Shown here: piece by piece, positions 46,262 through 57,884 of the stretch
How the letters are laid out: every line of letters starts with the position of its first letter
Position numbering within the stretch: position 1 is the stretch's first letter
Assembly: GCA_916613615.1 (NCBI GenBank)
Contig: OU744734.1
Span: 36,400,801 to 36,464,800 of the forward strand
DNA: 64,000 nucleotides
Direction of reading: 5' to 3'
From: Steromphala cineraria
Lineage: Eukaryota; Mollusca; Gastropoda; Trochida; Trochidae
The notes under the pieces: model-generated
What the model was told of the DNA's origin: nothing
The model's database searches: none
What the model saw: the letters and a program-made list of their open reading frames with translations, nothing else
Position numbers and translations under genes: made by a program

Positions 46262-47962
46262 GGGATCTCCAAGAATATCTCCGATAAAACTACTGGGTGT
46301 GAGGTACAGAGAGAGAAGTTTACGGCATGTTAATACTAACAGTGATGTGAGTGAATGTGACATATTGTGAAGTATCGTGACAAAGCTTAACTGTAAGTGT
46401 ACAAGTCTGCCACAAAGCTATCATCCCTCTGATAACATTATCATCCTCTGACTTGCTAATCCATCTCCCTACACTGAAAATAGTCAGGGAGGAGAAGGCC
46501 TCCCTTGCCTCACACCTTCCTTCATCAATAATTAACCTGGTTACTTATATCGGTAGATATGTAGGTGTCCCATCTTGCAGTTTACAGTCTTCTCGTCTGA
46601 TAAGGTGCTATCATTGTTTCAGTTGTCTTCATTGGACATATTTAAACATAAATTACAATTATGAGAAATGACATTTGAGTCATTTCAATCAAAATGTTTA
46701 GACATGAATCTGAAAAATAAATGTAATTCCAAATAATTTGAACAAAACATTATTACTAAGCACTTGACCAATATTTCAGAAATAAGCATCAACAAACCTG
46801 AATTTGTTTTTGTGTATTTTTGGATACCCCTCACTTGCCCTCTAGTTTTTGACTTTGTGTATTGGGTGACCCCCTTTTTTTACCCCAATTTCTGGCATAA
46901 AAAACTCGCCTTATACATTAAAATATACGGTAGTTCATCTTTTAAAAGAAAACCCAAGGGGTTTGGATTTCAGAATTAAGATGGGTTTGGATTGGATGAG
47001 GTTTTCATACCTTTTGATAGTAATTTGTTATCTGAAGTGAGAAAAACACCATTGTGACTTTATTAGTGTTGCAAGTGATAAAATAGATTCTGAGTCCATT
47101 GTTGGATTTTAACATTTCTGAGATCTATTGATACGTTTTGTGGACCTGTAAGAATTAAGGAAGTTGTAATTTCTTTTAAGGACCCAAAAAGTCGTTGCAA
47201 TAATCTTGTTGATTTCCACCATGCAGATAATTGGTGCCATGTATATTTTAATTGCTCATAATCATAGAAGAAACAAAGGCTACTAAGATAAGAAACATTC
47301 GCAGTATATCTTCTGGCTATAGACAAAGATAAGTTCATATCTGAAAATAATTTAATTTCTAAAACCCTTGATAAATCAAAAGGATGTTTGGTTAATACAA
47401 ATTGAAAGGTAGCAATAAATGTCAGACAGTTTTGAAGTTAATTTGGGTTACCGTATAGTCGACATTAAACAAAATTTCCATTTTAACAATTGATGAAACA
47501 GACAACCTGGTTGTCAAAATCGTAGCAATAAAATACGTAAATGTAAAGAACAACTTGATCTGAAATCCAATCATTGTGATATCAATATCTTAAAATATTA
47601 CTTATTGAAAGAATTAAGTTGTTAATTTTATTTATAAAGTATGAAAATACATCAAAATAAACTTGCAAAATCTTTTATTCTCTAATCCACACTAAAGTAA
47701 TATTCTTCTGTGTGGTTTACAGATTAAGAAATAGGATCAAAATGATGTCAAAGATTAAGGCAAATGTTTAATGTATATACAGTCTGTTTGAGACAATATC
47801 TCCCCAATGATTTCTACTCTATCTGAAGAACAAATGACCATGAATGATTAAAAAAAGCAACAAAGTTTAAAGAAAAACCATTCCATATCTCTGAACATTT
47901 CTGAAAAGAAAAAGGCTGGTTTTGCAGCTCCAGTTCTTTACCAACTTTGGAACTTTTTTATT
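46262..47962. repeat. Tandem duplication unit 1
   Basis: From CCAAGAATATCTCCGATAAA to GGAACTTTTTTATT. Matches unit 2 (48741-50400) closely except for the insertion at 46817-46930 and small gaps. The identical 40-plus-codon frames at 46453 and 49014 come from this duplication and do not resemble a protein family. Confidence 0.9.
46817..46930 (+). mobile_element. 114-bp TA-flanked insertion, absent from the sister unit
   Basis: Unit 2 reads TTTTGTGTA-GTTCATC at 49370-49390 where unit 1 has TTTTGTGTA, then TTTTTGGATACCCCTCACTT...AAAATATACGG, then TA-GTTCATC. The empty site shows a TA duplication. The ends are not inverted repeats of each other. Confidence 0.8.
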
Positions 47963-48740
47963 ATCCCCCGCAACAACAAAGTTGCGGGGGGTATTAAAAT
48001 GGGTTCCGTCCGTCCGTCCGTTACACTTTGTGTCCGGCTCATAACTTTCTAACTAATCAACCATTTCAATTCAAATTCGTCATGGACATGAAGAAACATG
48101 TAATGATGTGTCATGAGAAACAATTTTCTGAAAATCAACATAAAATATTAGGATTTTGGAGAAAAAGTGGTAAATTTTGTAAGAAATCAGTTACAAGTCC
48201 CGTCCGGCTCACAACTTCTAAACTTATCATCACATATTGATAAAATTTGATATGAAGATACATAATCATATGAAGGTGTGTCATGAAGAACAATTTTGAA
48301 AATATTTTAATAAAATTTTGCCTTTTTTGGCAAAAATGAGGACTCTGTTGGAAAACTGTTACAAGTCCTGTCCAGCTCATAACATCTAAACTAATCATCA
48401 CATATTGATAAAATTTGATATGAAGATACATAATCATATGAAGGTGTGTCATGAAGAACAATTTTGAAAATATGTTTGTTTTAATATGATCAAATTGATC
48501 TTGGAGATCCAAATACATAAATTCATTCATTTGATTTTAATTTTGTCAGTCAACTCGAATTATGCCCAACAGTGAGCATAAAGTTAGTATGATTTAGTTT
48601 TTTTATTAGAATAGTTTCTTTCATATCCTGGAAAAATTGTGTTATTTTGTGCGACAAAAATTAATCAGCAATATGATAAGGAAAACCTATACATATTGTG
48701 CAATTTGCGGGGGATATGGCTCGACCATGTCAGCTGCTTG
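47963..48740. mobile_element. CCCCCGCAAC hairpin element inserted between units 1 and 2
   Basis: Terminal inverted repeats ATCCCCCGCAA (47963) and TTGCGGGGGAT (48705-48715). The left end is a perfect 10-bp stem CCCCCGCAAC-aacaaa-GTTGCGGGGG. CCGTCCGTCCG follows at 48006, then three copies of a 169-bp repeat. The junction of units 2 and 3 (near 50400) lacks it, giving an empty site, although 25 bp beyond the right terminal repeat are also absent there. The 131-codon minus-strand frame is a repeat artefact. Confidence 0.75.
48018..48530. repeat. 169-bp tandem repeats inside the CCCCCGCAAC element
   Basis: GTCCGGCTCATAAC or GTCCGGCTCACAAC, AAACTTATCATCACATATTG and GTGTGTCATGAAGAACAATT recur at a spacing of about 169 bp (starts near 48020, 48189 and 48358). 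The first unit is diverged. Confidence 0.85.
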
Positions 48741-50400
48741 TTTCTCATTTATTGCAGCCCAAAAGTCTAAAATTTGTATTTTATCCATCAACAAAGTAAG
48801 ACTTACATATTCAGGGATGAAACCAACTTCCAAGAATATCTCTGATAAAACTACTGGGTGTGAGGTACAGAGAGAGAAGTTTACGGCATGTTAATACTGC
48901 CAGTGATGTGAGTGAATGTGACATATCGTGAAGTATCGTGACAAAGCTTAACTGTAAGTGTACAAGTCTGCCACAAAGCTATCATCCCTCTGATAACATT
49001 ATCATCCTCTGACTTGCTAATCCATCTCCCTACACTGAAAATAGTCAGGGAGGAGAAGGCCTCCCTTGCCTCACACCTTCCTTCATCAATAATTAACCTG
49101 GTTACTTATATCGGTAGATACGTAGGTGTCCCATCTTGCAGTTTACAGTCTTCTAGTCTGATAAGGTGCTATCATTATGTTTCAGTTGTCTTCATTGGAC
49201 ATATTTAGACATACATTACAATTATGAGAAATGACATTTGAGTTATTTCATTTTTAATGTTTAGACATTATTTTAAAAAATAATGTAATTCCAAATAATT
49301 TGAACAAAACGTTATCACTAAGCACTTGACCAATATTTCAGATATAAGCATCAACAAACCTGAATTGATTTTTGTGTAGTTCATCTTTTAAAAGAAAACC
49401 TAAGGGGTTTGGATTTCAGAATTAAGATGGGTTTGGATTGGATGAGGTTTTCATACCTTTTGATAGTAATTTGTTATCTGCAGTGAGAAAGCTGAAACAT
49501 CACTGTGACTTTATAAGTGTTGGAAGTGATAAACTAGATTCTGAGTTCATTGTTAGATTTTAACATTTCTGAGTTCTATTGATACATTTTGTGGACCTCT
49601 AAGAATTAAGGAGGGAAGTTGTAATTTCTTTTAGGACCCAAAAAATCTTTGCAATAATCTTGTTGATTTTCACCAGATAAATGCTGCCATGTATATTTTA
49701 ATTCCTCATAATCATAGAAGAAACAATGGCTACGAAGATAAGAAACATTCGCAGTATATCTTCTGGCTATAGACAAAGATAAGTTCATATCTGAAAATAA
49801 TTTAATTTCTAAAACCCTTGATAAATCAAAAGGATGTTTGGTTAATACAAATTGAAAGGTAGCAATAAATGTCAGACAGTTTTGAAGTTAATTTGGGTTA
49901 TAGTCGACATTAAACAAAACTTCCATTTTAACAATTGATGAAACAGACAACCTGGTTGTCAAAATCGTAGCAATAAAATACGTAAATGTAAAGAACAACT
50001 TGATCTGAAATCCAATCATTGTGATTTCAATATCTTAAAAGATTACTTAGTGAAAGAATGAAGTTGTTAATTTGATTTATAAAGTATGAAAAAGTTATCA
50101 AAATAAACTTGCAAAATCTTTTATTCTCTAATCCACACTTAAGTAATTCTTCTGTGTGGTTTACAGATTAAGAAATAGAATCAAAATGATGTCAAAGATT
50201 AAGGCAAATGGGTAATATAATCTACAGTCCGTTTGAGACAATATCTTGCAATGATTTCTACTCTATCTCAAAAACAAATGATCATGAATGATCCAAAAAG
50301 ACCTCCAAAGTTTGAAGAAAAGCCATCTCTGAACATGTCTGAAAAGAAAAAGGCTGGTTTTGCAGCTCCAGTTGTCTATCAACTTTGAAACTTTTTTATT
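48741..50400. repeat. Tandem duplication unit 2
   Basis: Starts TTTCTCATTTATTGCAGCCC and ends GAAACTTTTTTATT; about 1.66 kb, the complete unit. Confidence 0.9.
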
Positions 50401-50832
50401 TCTCATTTATTGCAGCCCAAAAGTTTTACATTTGTGTTTTATCCATCAACAAAGTAAGGCTTATATATTTAGGGATGAAACCAACTTCCAAGAATATCTC
50501 CGATAAAACTACTGGGTGTGAGGTACAGAGAGAGAAGTTTATGGCATGTTAATACTGCCAGTGATGTGAGTGAATGTGACATATCGTGAAGTATCTTGAC
50601 AAAGCTTAACTGTAAGTGTACAAGTTTGCCACAAAGCTGACATCCCTCTGATAACATTATCATCCTCTGACTTGCTAATCCATCTCCCTACACTGAAAAT
50701 AGTCAGGGAGGAGAAGGCCTCCCTTGCCTCACACCTTCCTTCATCAATAATTAACCTGGTTACTTATATCAGTAGATACGTAGGTGTCCCATCTTGCGGT
50801 TTACAGTCTTGTAGTCTGATAAGGTGCTATTT
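50401..50832. repeat. Tandem duplication unit 3, truncated
   Basis: Starts TCTCATTTATTGCAGCCCAA like unit 2 and runs in register for about 430 bp to GTCTGATAAGGTGCTAT, then unrelated sequence begins. Confidence 0.9.
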
Positions 50833-51464
50833 GATGCAATTTTCTTGAGTTAATTTGTTCCAATGGAAGAAATTGATGGATAGTTTACATTTATTACAAA
50901 TGACAACAGGATTTTGGTTTGTTAATTATTCATTTATCAACTTTTTTATTTTTCAGAATTCCAGGTTGTATTTTTTTGACAGGATAAAAATACAGTGATA
51001 AATTGGCAGGATTTAAAAGTGCATTATACTGATCAACAACATTAGGGAATGAAATTAAATTCTTTCCTATATAGAAATAATCAAAATAATTCCTCAAGAC
51101 CTGATCTGATCAGTGTACGATTTTCAGAGATTTTTAAGATTTTCAGCATCAAGTCAAACTTTCCAACTTCTTCTTTCAGGTTAATTGCTTTTGCCATAAC
51201 CAAAGGCATTCAGGTAATTATTTTGTCTATTTAGACTCCAGTTGAACACTCTTGCAATGATATTAACTAAATTTTGTATAAAAATCAATTTGTAAACATT
51301 TTAATGGACACTTTGCGGGTTTAATGTGTCCTGACAAAACCGAACATATTTGATTATCTGTGGTTTTAAGTAAAAAAAATCCTTTCATTAAATACTATTT
51401 AATTTCAATACAATAAATAAAATAAACACAGACATGACACATCAAAATGTACATCAATTGACAT
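50833..51464. other. AT-rich DNA without recognised features
   Basis: No supported frame or repeat. Confidence 0.5.
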
Positions 51465-51745
51465 GGCTTGGTAAAGGTGATAGGACAGCTAGTGGAAAGC
51501 ACCTTTCGGCTTCAGATCGAGAGGTCCTTGGGCTGCAGTAGAGAAGTGTTCTACAAGCAGCAAGGTGTGGGTGCAATGCTACACTGAATTTCAGCCAGTA
51601 CCACCAATGATTTGCTAGTTCCAGCCAATGCTCACACGTTTCACTGCAATGTATAACCACAATACCTTTTTCCCTACAGTAATACTAGCAGCCGTGATAT
51701 AAGTGAAATACTATTGAAAGCGGCGATAAAACCCACATCACCTAA
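51465..51745 (+). mobile_element. tRNA-derived SINE family S
   Basis: Degenerate head (GGTGATAGGACAGCTAGTGG ... GATCGAGAGGTCC), then GGGCTGCAGTAGAGAAGTGTTC, ATGCTACACTGAATTTCAGC, TAGTTCCAGCCAATGCTCA and AGCAGCCGTGATATAAGTGA, ending GCGGCGATAAAACCC. Confidence 0.85.
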
Positions 51746-51800
51746 GATGATGCTTGACAACATGGAGGTCTCGGGTTCGAATCTCACTTCAATGTAAATT
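51746..51800 (+). mobile_element. tRNA-like fragment downstream of the SINE
   Basis: GATGCTTGACAACATGGAGGTCTCGGGTTCGAATCTCAC contains a good B box (GGTTCGAATC) without a matching A box. Probably the head of another SINE. Confidence 0.35.
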
Positions 51801-52140
51801 TTCTTGTCTTAAAAAAATTCAATATTTTTTCCAAATCAGATGTGTTTGCGTTTGTTGACCAATTCATAACCTGGAGGCTATGAGATAACCAACCTTCGCA
51901 GATGGTTGTCATGGAACATTACTTGAAATTAAATTAAAGGCAGAACTTCCCAAGGGTTGTGTAGACTCATATTCAGTTTCTGAAAAATAATTCTTTAAAA
52001 TGATTATTTTGTTTACAATGGAAAAGGAACCTCTGACAAATGACTATTTCAGTAGCTCAATCTAGACTTGATTTTCTAGAAGTTCTGTTAAAGACAAAAA
52101 ATTGTTGACTACAATTGGGGTGTTGACTATCTGAGGTGAA
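51801..52140. other. AT-rich DNA without recognised features
   Basis: Nothing supported. Confidence 0.45.
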
Positions 52141-52310
52141 GAAGCCTTCAATGGGCGAATATATGTAATGTTGATTCATGTGGGAAGCCTTCAATGGGCA
52201 AGGATATGAAACATTCATTCATGTGAGAAGCCTTCAAGTGGCCAGATTAATCTTTGTTCATGGTGAGAAGCCTTCAGTGGGCGAGGATACGTAATCTTGA
52301 TCATGTTGAG
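52141..52310 (+). repeat. Four 40-43-bp tandem repeats
   Basis: GAAGCCTTCAATGGGC starts at 52141, 52184, 52227 and 52267, each followed by GA.GATATGTAAT..TGATTCATGTG with changes. Confidence 0.85.
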
Positions 52311-52699
52311 AAAGAGTTAACACCCAACTGTTCCTTGAAGTGGCTGATACAAGATGGACAAGGCACTGATAGGTGAGAGGTCATCCAGGTGGATCTGCTA
52401 TAAATACTCTTATTATTGTGTAAACCTTTCATCTGGATTGACTTGCCTGTTTCCAGGAGGGGCCTGGATAGATGTATTGAGTACACATAAAAAAATTGAT
52501 TCACATGTTGACTTGCACTGGATACACGGCCATTTTGAAATCATTCTTTTCTACCTGGATGAAACAATATTGACTACAAACTGAAGTAAAAAAAGCAGAT
52601 TAATTTTAGGAAAATAATACTGTCTCCTCAACAATATGTTGTCATGAAATTATTACGATCACGTTTTAAGTTTTGTACATCGTTTTCAAATTGACTTGC
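52311..52699. other. AT-rich DNA without recognised features
   Basis: Two overlapping frames of 60-76 codons are judged to be chance. Confidence 0.45.
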
Positions 52700-53027
52700 T
52701 GATTGGTTGACTTCCTCTTTCTTGCCAATGAAGGTCTCGTAGGTCGCATGTTCTGAAGTTAACTCAGCTAACTAATCACATGCTGCCAGCAAAAGTCATC
52801 GGTATAAGTTAGGGGCAAGTAACTCCTGTAAACCATAATGATCACCGCTAGCCGTTTCTAAGAAAGACAATGTGATTGGTTACTAACGAATGGGTTAAAT
52901 TTAGTCTGAATTTAACATGCATTTTTGGGGTTGCAACAAGAACTACTGTAGAGGAAATATATATTTCCGTCAACTTAATATTTTGAATATTTTATTCCTC
53001 GGAACTAGGCCGATTTTAATCAGACTG
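52700..53027. mobile_element. Inverted-repeat element E, copy 2, left end missing
   Basis: Shares GCATGTTCTGAAGTTAACTC, GCAAAAGTCATCGGTATAAG, AGACAATGTGATTGGT and the end CGATTTTAATCAGACTG with 24058-24475. The left CAGTCTGATT end was not found. Confidence 0.7.
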
Positions 53028-53739
53028 TTGCCACTGATTGATAAAGGTAGAACAAACTTTGTCTCAAAGTTGTTTCGATTCATCAACTTCCACCATTATC
53101 GCAGACCTGATGCACCAAACAGTAGTTACTGAGATGAGAAACACTGCTATGTCACGGTGAAATCTTCCAGCTAGACAAAGATTAGTTGATATCGGAAAAT
53201 AATTTCATTTCTTAAGCCCTTAAGAAATCAAAACGTTGTTGGGTAAATAAACATTGAAGGGTGTCAAAGAATGGCAGACAGTTTTGAAGTTTATTTCGGT
53301 AGATCTAAAATAATGTAATTGGCATTTTAACAATAGACAAATAAATGAAATTGACACATAGATTATCTAATTCATTCATTATGACTTAAACATTTGCAGG
53401 CAAGGGATCTGAGATAGATGATACTTTGAGATGGTATGTAGCCATTTCAAAATAAATAGTGAACATTTTAAAACAAGAAAAACTTTTGTTGAAGTGAAAT
53501 TCTTCAATATAGTTGAATCATAATATGAAATTGGGCTTTTCCAACATAAAAGATTCTTCTAGGGAGAAAAAGAGTTTGAAAAGTGAATGACTTATAATTA
53601 AGCCGACTTTGTTTTTTCTGTGTTTCTCATCTCCCGTGGATCCTGATTTACCCTCCCAAAGTCAAATAAATTATTTTTTTAATTTGTCATTTGTCTGCCG
53701 CCATATTCAAAATCATCCCATTCTGTTAAAAATGTCTGT
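53028..53739. other. AT-rich DNA without recognised features
   Basis: Nothing supported. Confidence 0.45.
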
Positions 53740-53902
53740 TACAGTAGAACTCGGATGTAACGAACTCCAAGGGATCAAAGAATTTAGTTAACTATATCCG
53801 TTGTTCGCTATACGCATATAGTTTTAATGATATTATATAGGGATGGGACTTGAAAATTTGTTCGCTATATCTGGGTGTTCGCTATATCCGTGTTCTACTG
53901 TA
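53740..53902 (+). mobile_element. pogo/Tigger-like MITE, family D copy 3, complete
   Basis: TA-CAGTAGAACTCGGATGTAA to CGTGTTCTACTG-TA. Very similar to 23260-23413 throughout, same orientation. Confidence 0.8.
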
Positions 53903-55852
53903 TATGAAACATCAATTAAAATTTTGACATTTTCTCAACCAAAAATTCCCTTTTCCCATTTTGCTTTTCACTTTACATTGTCCTTATCATGACATGACCA
54001 AATATCTACAAATACACACCACTTTTGTTGTTTTACTTTTTATATATATATTTTCTTTCGACCCCCCCGCTCACTTGCACAAGGATTAGGAGATGAGAAA
54101 CACACACAAAAATATGGTCGGCCTAACAGTTTATAGGTTTCAAGGTGCAATTTGAGGTTGAACACAAACAGATTCTTTTGTCAGAGAAAAACTAGTAATG
54201 AGATGATAAAATGAGATCAAATAATATTATATTTCAAATGATGGGAAACAAACATATACAAATTTGGTTGAGTGTTTTGTTACTTATCAATCTTTTGTAG
54301 ACATATCAAATGGAAATAACTTGATTAGTTATTCTCATTAATGACTTGTAGTACATAAAAGTCATAATAAAATTTATCATTTGCAGCTGCCTTTTGACAG
54401 CTGGTATAAAACAGGTTTATAAGGTGTAGCACATTAATTTAAAACAACTGTGGAAGTTTTTCTTCCTTTTTTCTACTTTTATTATTTTTTTATGATTTTT
54501 ATAGGAGTTTCAAAAATCTTTTTAACCCTGAAAAATAACTTGCTGATCATTAAATTCAAATTGTGTGAAAACTTAGTTAAATTTAGAGCAGGGTTGGAAA
54601 TACATGAAGGATGATTGTGTAAAACCGATAGAAAATTGAGAATATGTCCTATTTACCATATTGGCATAGCAGATGAATACTATTTACCTGCTTTTTCCCA
54701 AAATATGATTTACGTCACAAATATTAACCAAGTAACTTTCAGCTAAATATGTTTAATTTTAAAAATCTCCTTACCACAAACAATTTCCATAGTTTAAAGA
54801 AGTTTAGCCTCCATCTAATGCATTGATATGAATCAAGAGAAAGATACTACAAGATTGATATTGTTAAGTCATAATGCTGAGAGTATACTAGTAAACTACT
54901 ACTATATATTTTGATATATTTCATGTATCATTATAGGGCCAACATTGTTTATATCGGTAAATTTACATAAATACATATGCAGTTGGGCATGTAAATAAAT
55001 TTTGATGTATGATATATCTATGTATATGGGCCCAATGGCCTTCATTATGAAATAAAAGAATTGATTGATTGAAACTTATAGCTAATCATAGAATTAATAC
55101 AAATTTTACCAACCATATTAATTACTTTAAAATATCATAGAAAATATGTTCTGCAAAAGAGAACCTTGCTGCTTTATCAATCCATTAGGCAAAAAAAGAA
55201 TTTCAATTTACTGTTAGATACATAATATGATAACAACCAAAAATATATCACAAGATGAAAGAGCTCCTTAAAGGTTTGTAAAACAGTCAGAAAAGCTCTT
55301 GTGGTAAAGATTGCATGTGGAGATGGTTTTATGGAGTAATACAATTTTTATCCAAATGACTTCCTCTCTAGAGAGATACATGGAGAGATTACGAGACTTC
55401 ATGGGGAGGCTGGGGTCTGTTTACACAGGTAATTAAGCGTACAGATATCAACATACAGATTGTATACACAAACATAATCTTATTGAGCCTTCGGTTGATC
55501 CATATAATTTCAGCATACAGATAGCCACATACAGACTGTACACACATATTTTACAAACAAATTATGAATACTATCACAGGGCGTAACAAGGGTGTGTGCT
55601 GGCTCCTCATGATTTGAGTTTTGTTTCTAAAAAGTGAAACTTTGATTTTTTGCCACTTGAATCTGTGAAAATTTGTTTTTAAAGATTTCAATATTTTTTG
55701 TGCATTTTATCTTATAATATACATATGGTAATTGTAGGTCTTCAAGACAAATTGCATGAGTTATTTCAATTTCTCAGTTTTTAAACTCTGAATTGAATGT
55801 CTCGGATATTGAAAGCATGTCTCTGCAAGTGTGTGACATAAGTTTAAAAATA
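53903..55852. other. AT-rich DNA without recognised features
   Basis: About 2 kb with no supported frame or repeat. A short C run is at 54063. Confidence 0.5.
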
Positions 55853-56133
55853 GAGCCATTGGCTCTGTAGCTCATCAGGCTTCACATTTGATTATTTGCT
55901 ATAGGGTGTGGCCAATGTGGTTCCCCCCTTAGTAGGAGCCACAGGATCATCAAAGCTACAATTTATCATCCTCACTAGCCAAGGAGTCTGTACATAAAGT
56001 TTCAGCTTTCTAGGGCTTATGGTTCTAGAGAAGAAGTCGAAATTCCACAAAGTTTATGGACGAATGGAGGGACGGACGCCGGTCACCATGCCATGCCATA
56101 AGCCCATCGGGCATTACAGGCCAGATGAGCTAA
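55853..56133 (+). mobile_element. Short hairpin-ended element K, copy 2
   Basis: Left hairpin GAGCC-att-GGCTC, then AGCTCATC; right part GGAGGGACGGACGCC, then CCAGATGAGCTAAAAA. AAAGTTTCAGCTTTCTAGGG resembles, in reverse, parts of the 27413 and 33662 repeats. Confidence 0.65.
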
Positions 56134-56344
56134 AAAGTAGCCGACCAAAAAGACTTTTTTGTAAATACATTTAATAACTGTAGCATTGAAGAAAATGCTC
56201 AAAAAGTAACCATTGCGGACCAAACATGACCACATACCGTTGAAAGCTTCCAGATTTTAGGTAAATTTTCAGACTTAAATTTACACCAGGCTGGCAGATG
56301 GGTCTTATTTCATAGACCTTTTTTGCATAAACTCTTTGTCTCAA

Positions 56345-56465
56345 ACACCAGGGGCTCTGCAGTAGAGGACTGGTGTTGCATGCTTTTTCCCTGCAATAAT
56401 ACTAGCTGCTGTGATATAAGTGAAAAACTCTTGAAAGTGGTGTTAAACCCCATATAACCTTACCT
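56345..56465 (+). mobile_element. tRNA-derived SINE family S, internally deleted fragment
   Basis: CCAGGGGCTCTGCAGTAGAG joins directly to GCATGCTTTTTCCCTGCAATAATACTAGC and the GTGGTGTTAAACCCC end. Confidence 0.7.
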
Positions 56466-56879
56466 CAAATTTGTGGCAAACTGTATCTTTTACAAGGATA
56501 ATGCATTAAAGTAAAGATCATTAAATAACTAATAAACTACAGATGAGAGCTATAGAAGCAAAAAATTTCTTCTATATCTGTTATAATGAATGAGCATATC
56601 AAACTTCAACCAAAAGTAAAGATCTTTTATGCCTGATATTCTAATATGATTTATTGCAGCAGAGATCTTTGTCTACTGGCTATGAAATGTTTGACAGATC
56701 AGGTCTAAATTTTAGTCAAAGAAAAATATTAGACACATTGGTTTTATTTCTTTTGTCTCACAGCATTGTTTAGCATGTTTGTGAGACTTGGGAATAAATT
56801 GTTTCTATATTTGCTTTAATTTTTTTAATGTTTGAACAGTGTCTTTTGTCTTTTTTTGGGAGAAAACATACCTCAAAGC
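56466..56879. other. AT-rich DNA without recognised features
   Basis: Nothing supported. Confidence 0.45.
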
Positions 56880-57000
56880 TGTGCGTGGGCAGAAAGGTGA
56901 TCCAGTTTAGAGATTTGTTTAATGTAACCAGAGCATTGAACTATTAGGTCAGTGTAAAGGATTGTGCATGTGGGAGGCATAATGTATTTATGCAAAGCAA
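56880..57000. repeat. Dispersed repeat, inverted counterpart of 23045-23175
   Basis: GTGCGTGGGCAGAAA, GAACTATTAGGTCAGTG and AAGGATTGTGCATGTGGGAG are the reverse complement of the 23.1-kb copy. Confidence 0.75.
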
Positions 57001-57149
57001 TATAGGATTTAAATTTGGAACTAAAAAAGATCTGTGATTGATTGTGAAGTATAGAGATTTTAAGTTGTGTTCTATAAATCTGTTGAACAAGCTCTTGTCA
57101 TAAAATTGTACCAAGAGCTTTAAGTCATACGATGATGGGGAGGATAATT

Positions 57150-57193
57150 GGTGGGTGGGTGGAATGATGGATGGATGGATGGATGGATGGTGA
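57150..57193 (+). repeat. GGTG/GATG microsatellite
   Basis: GGTGGGTGGGTGGAATGATGGATGGATGG..., a tetranucleotide repeat. Confidence 0.9.
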
Positions 57194-57884
57194 TGAGTTA
57201 GCATTTAAACTAATTGTGTTAGATATAAAGAATAACTCCCAAGTGTCTTTTGATATCACACATATCAACACAAGTTGATGAAAGTTACAAATATCCAAGA
57301 CTTGCTAAGGATAATTTACTTTTATCAATAAGATTTGATATCATATATAATATATAATTAACAGGATTATGTTGTAATATTACAATTATTGAACAGGAAA
57401 ATCAACCTGACTTTTGTTTCCACCATAAAATTACAATAGAACTGCACCTTTTTTATTGCAAAATAGGGTACATTTTCAATTCGCAATTAAGTCTATCGAA
57501 TGAAACTTTGCCTTATGGCACCGTTGGCGTTTAAGTGATCAGTTTTGTCTTCAGGTACACTTTGTTTTTTTGGACATCCAATAGCCAAAAGAACTGCATA
57601 TTTATTTTTCTACTTATGAACTTCGATTACAAATAATACTTTCCTTCATCTTTCTAATTTCCATCTCATTGTTACTTTCTTGTCTTTTGTTAACCTTTTG
57701 AAGTGTATAGCATTGCCATCCAAAGAGTCAAACCATTGTTAATTAAGGACCTGTTAACCTCAAGGATATCTATCACAATTATATTCCCTATTTTCATTTT
57801 GTCTACAATACATAATGCAGCATAACATATCTATCAGATAGTTGATAAATGAAGTCATTGTCATCTGGCAAACTTATTAACAAC
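57194..57884. other. AT-rich DNA without recognised features
   Basis: Nothing supported. Confidence 0.45.

Noticed and set aside
48135..48530. 131-codon minus-strand frame
   Set aside because: Made of the 169-bp repeats of the CCCCCGCAAC element; stops are missing by chance and it has no family features.
46453..49208. Two nearly identical frames (46453 and 49014) as a duplicated small gene
   Set aside because: They follow from the tandem duplication. Small differences change the ends, and no protein similarity or signal is visible.
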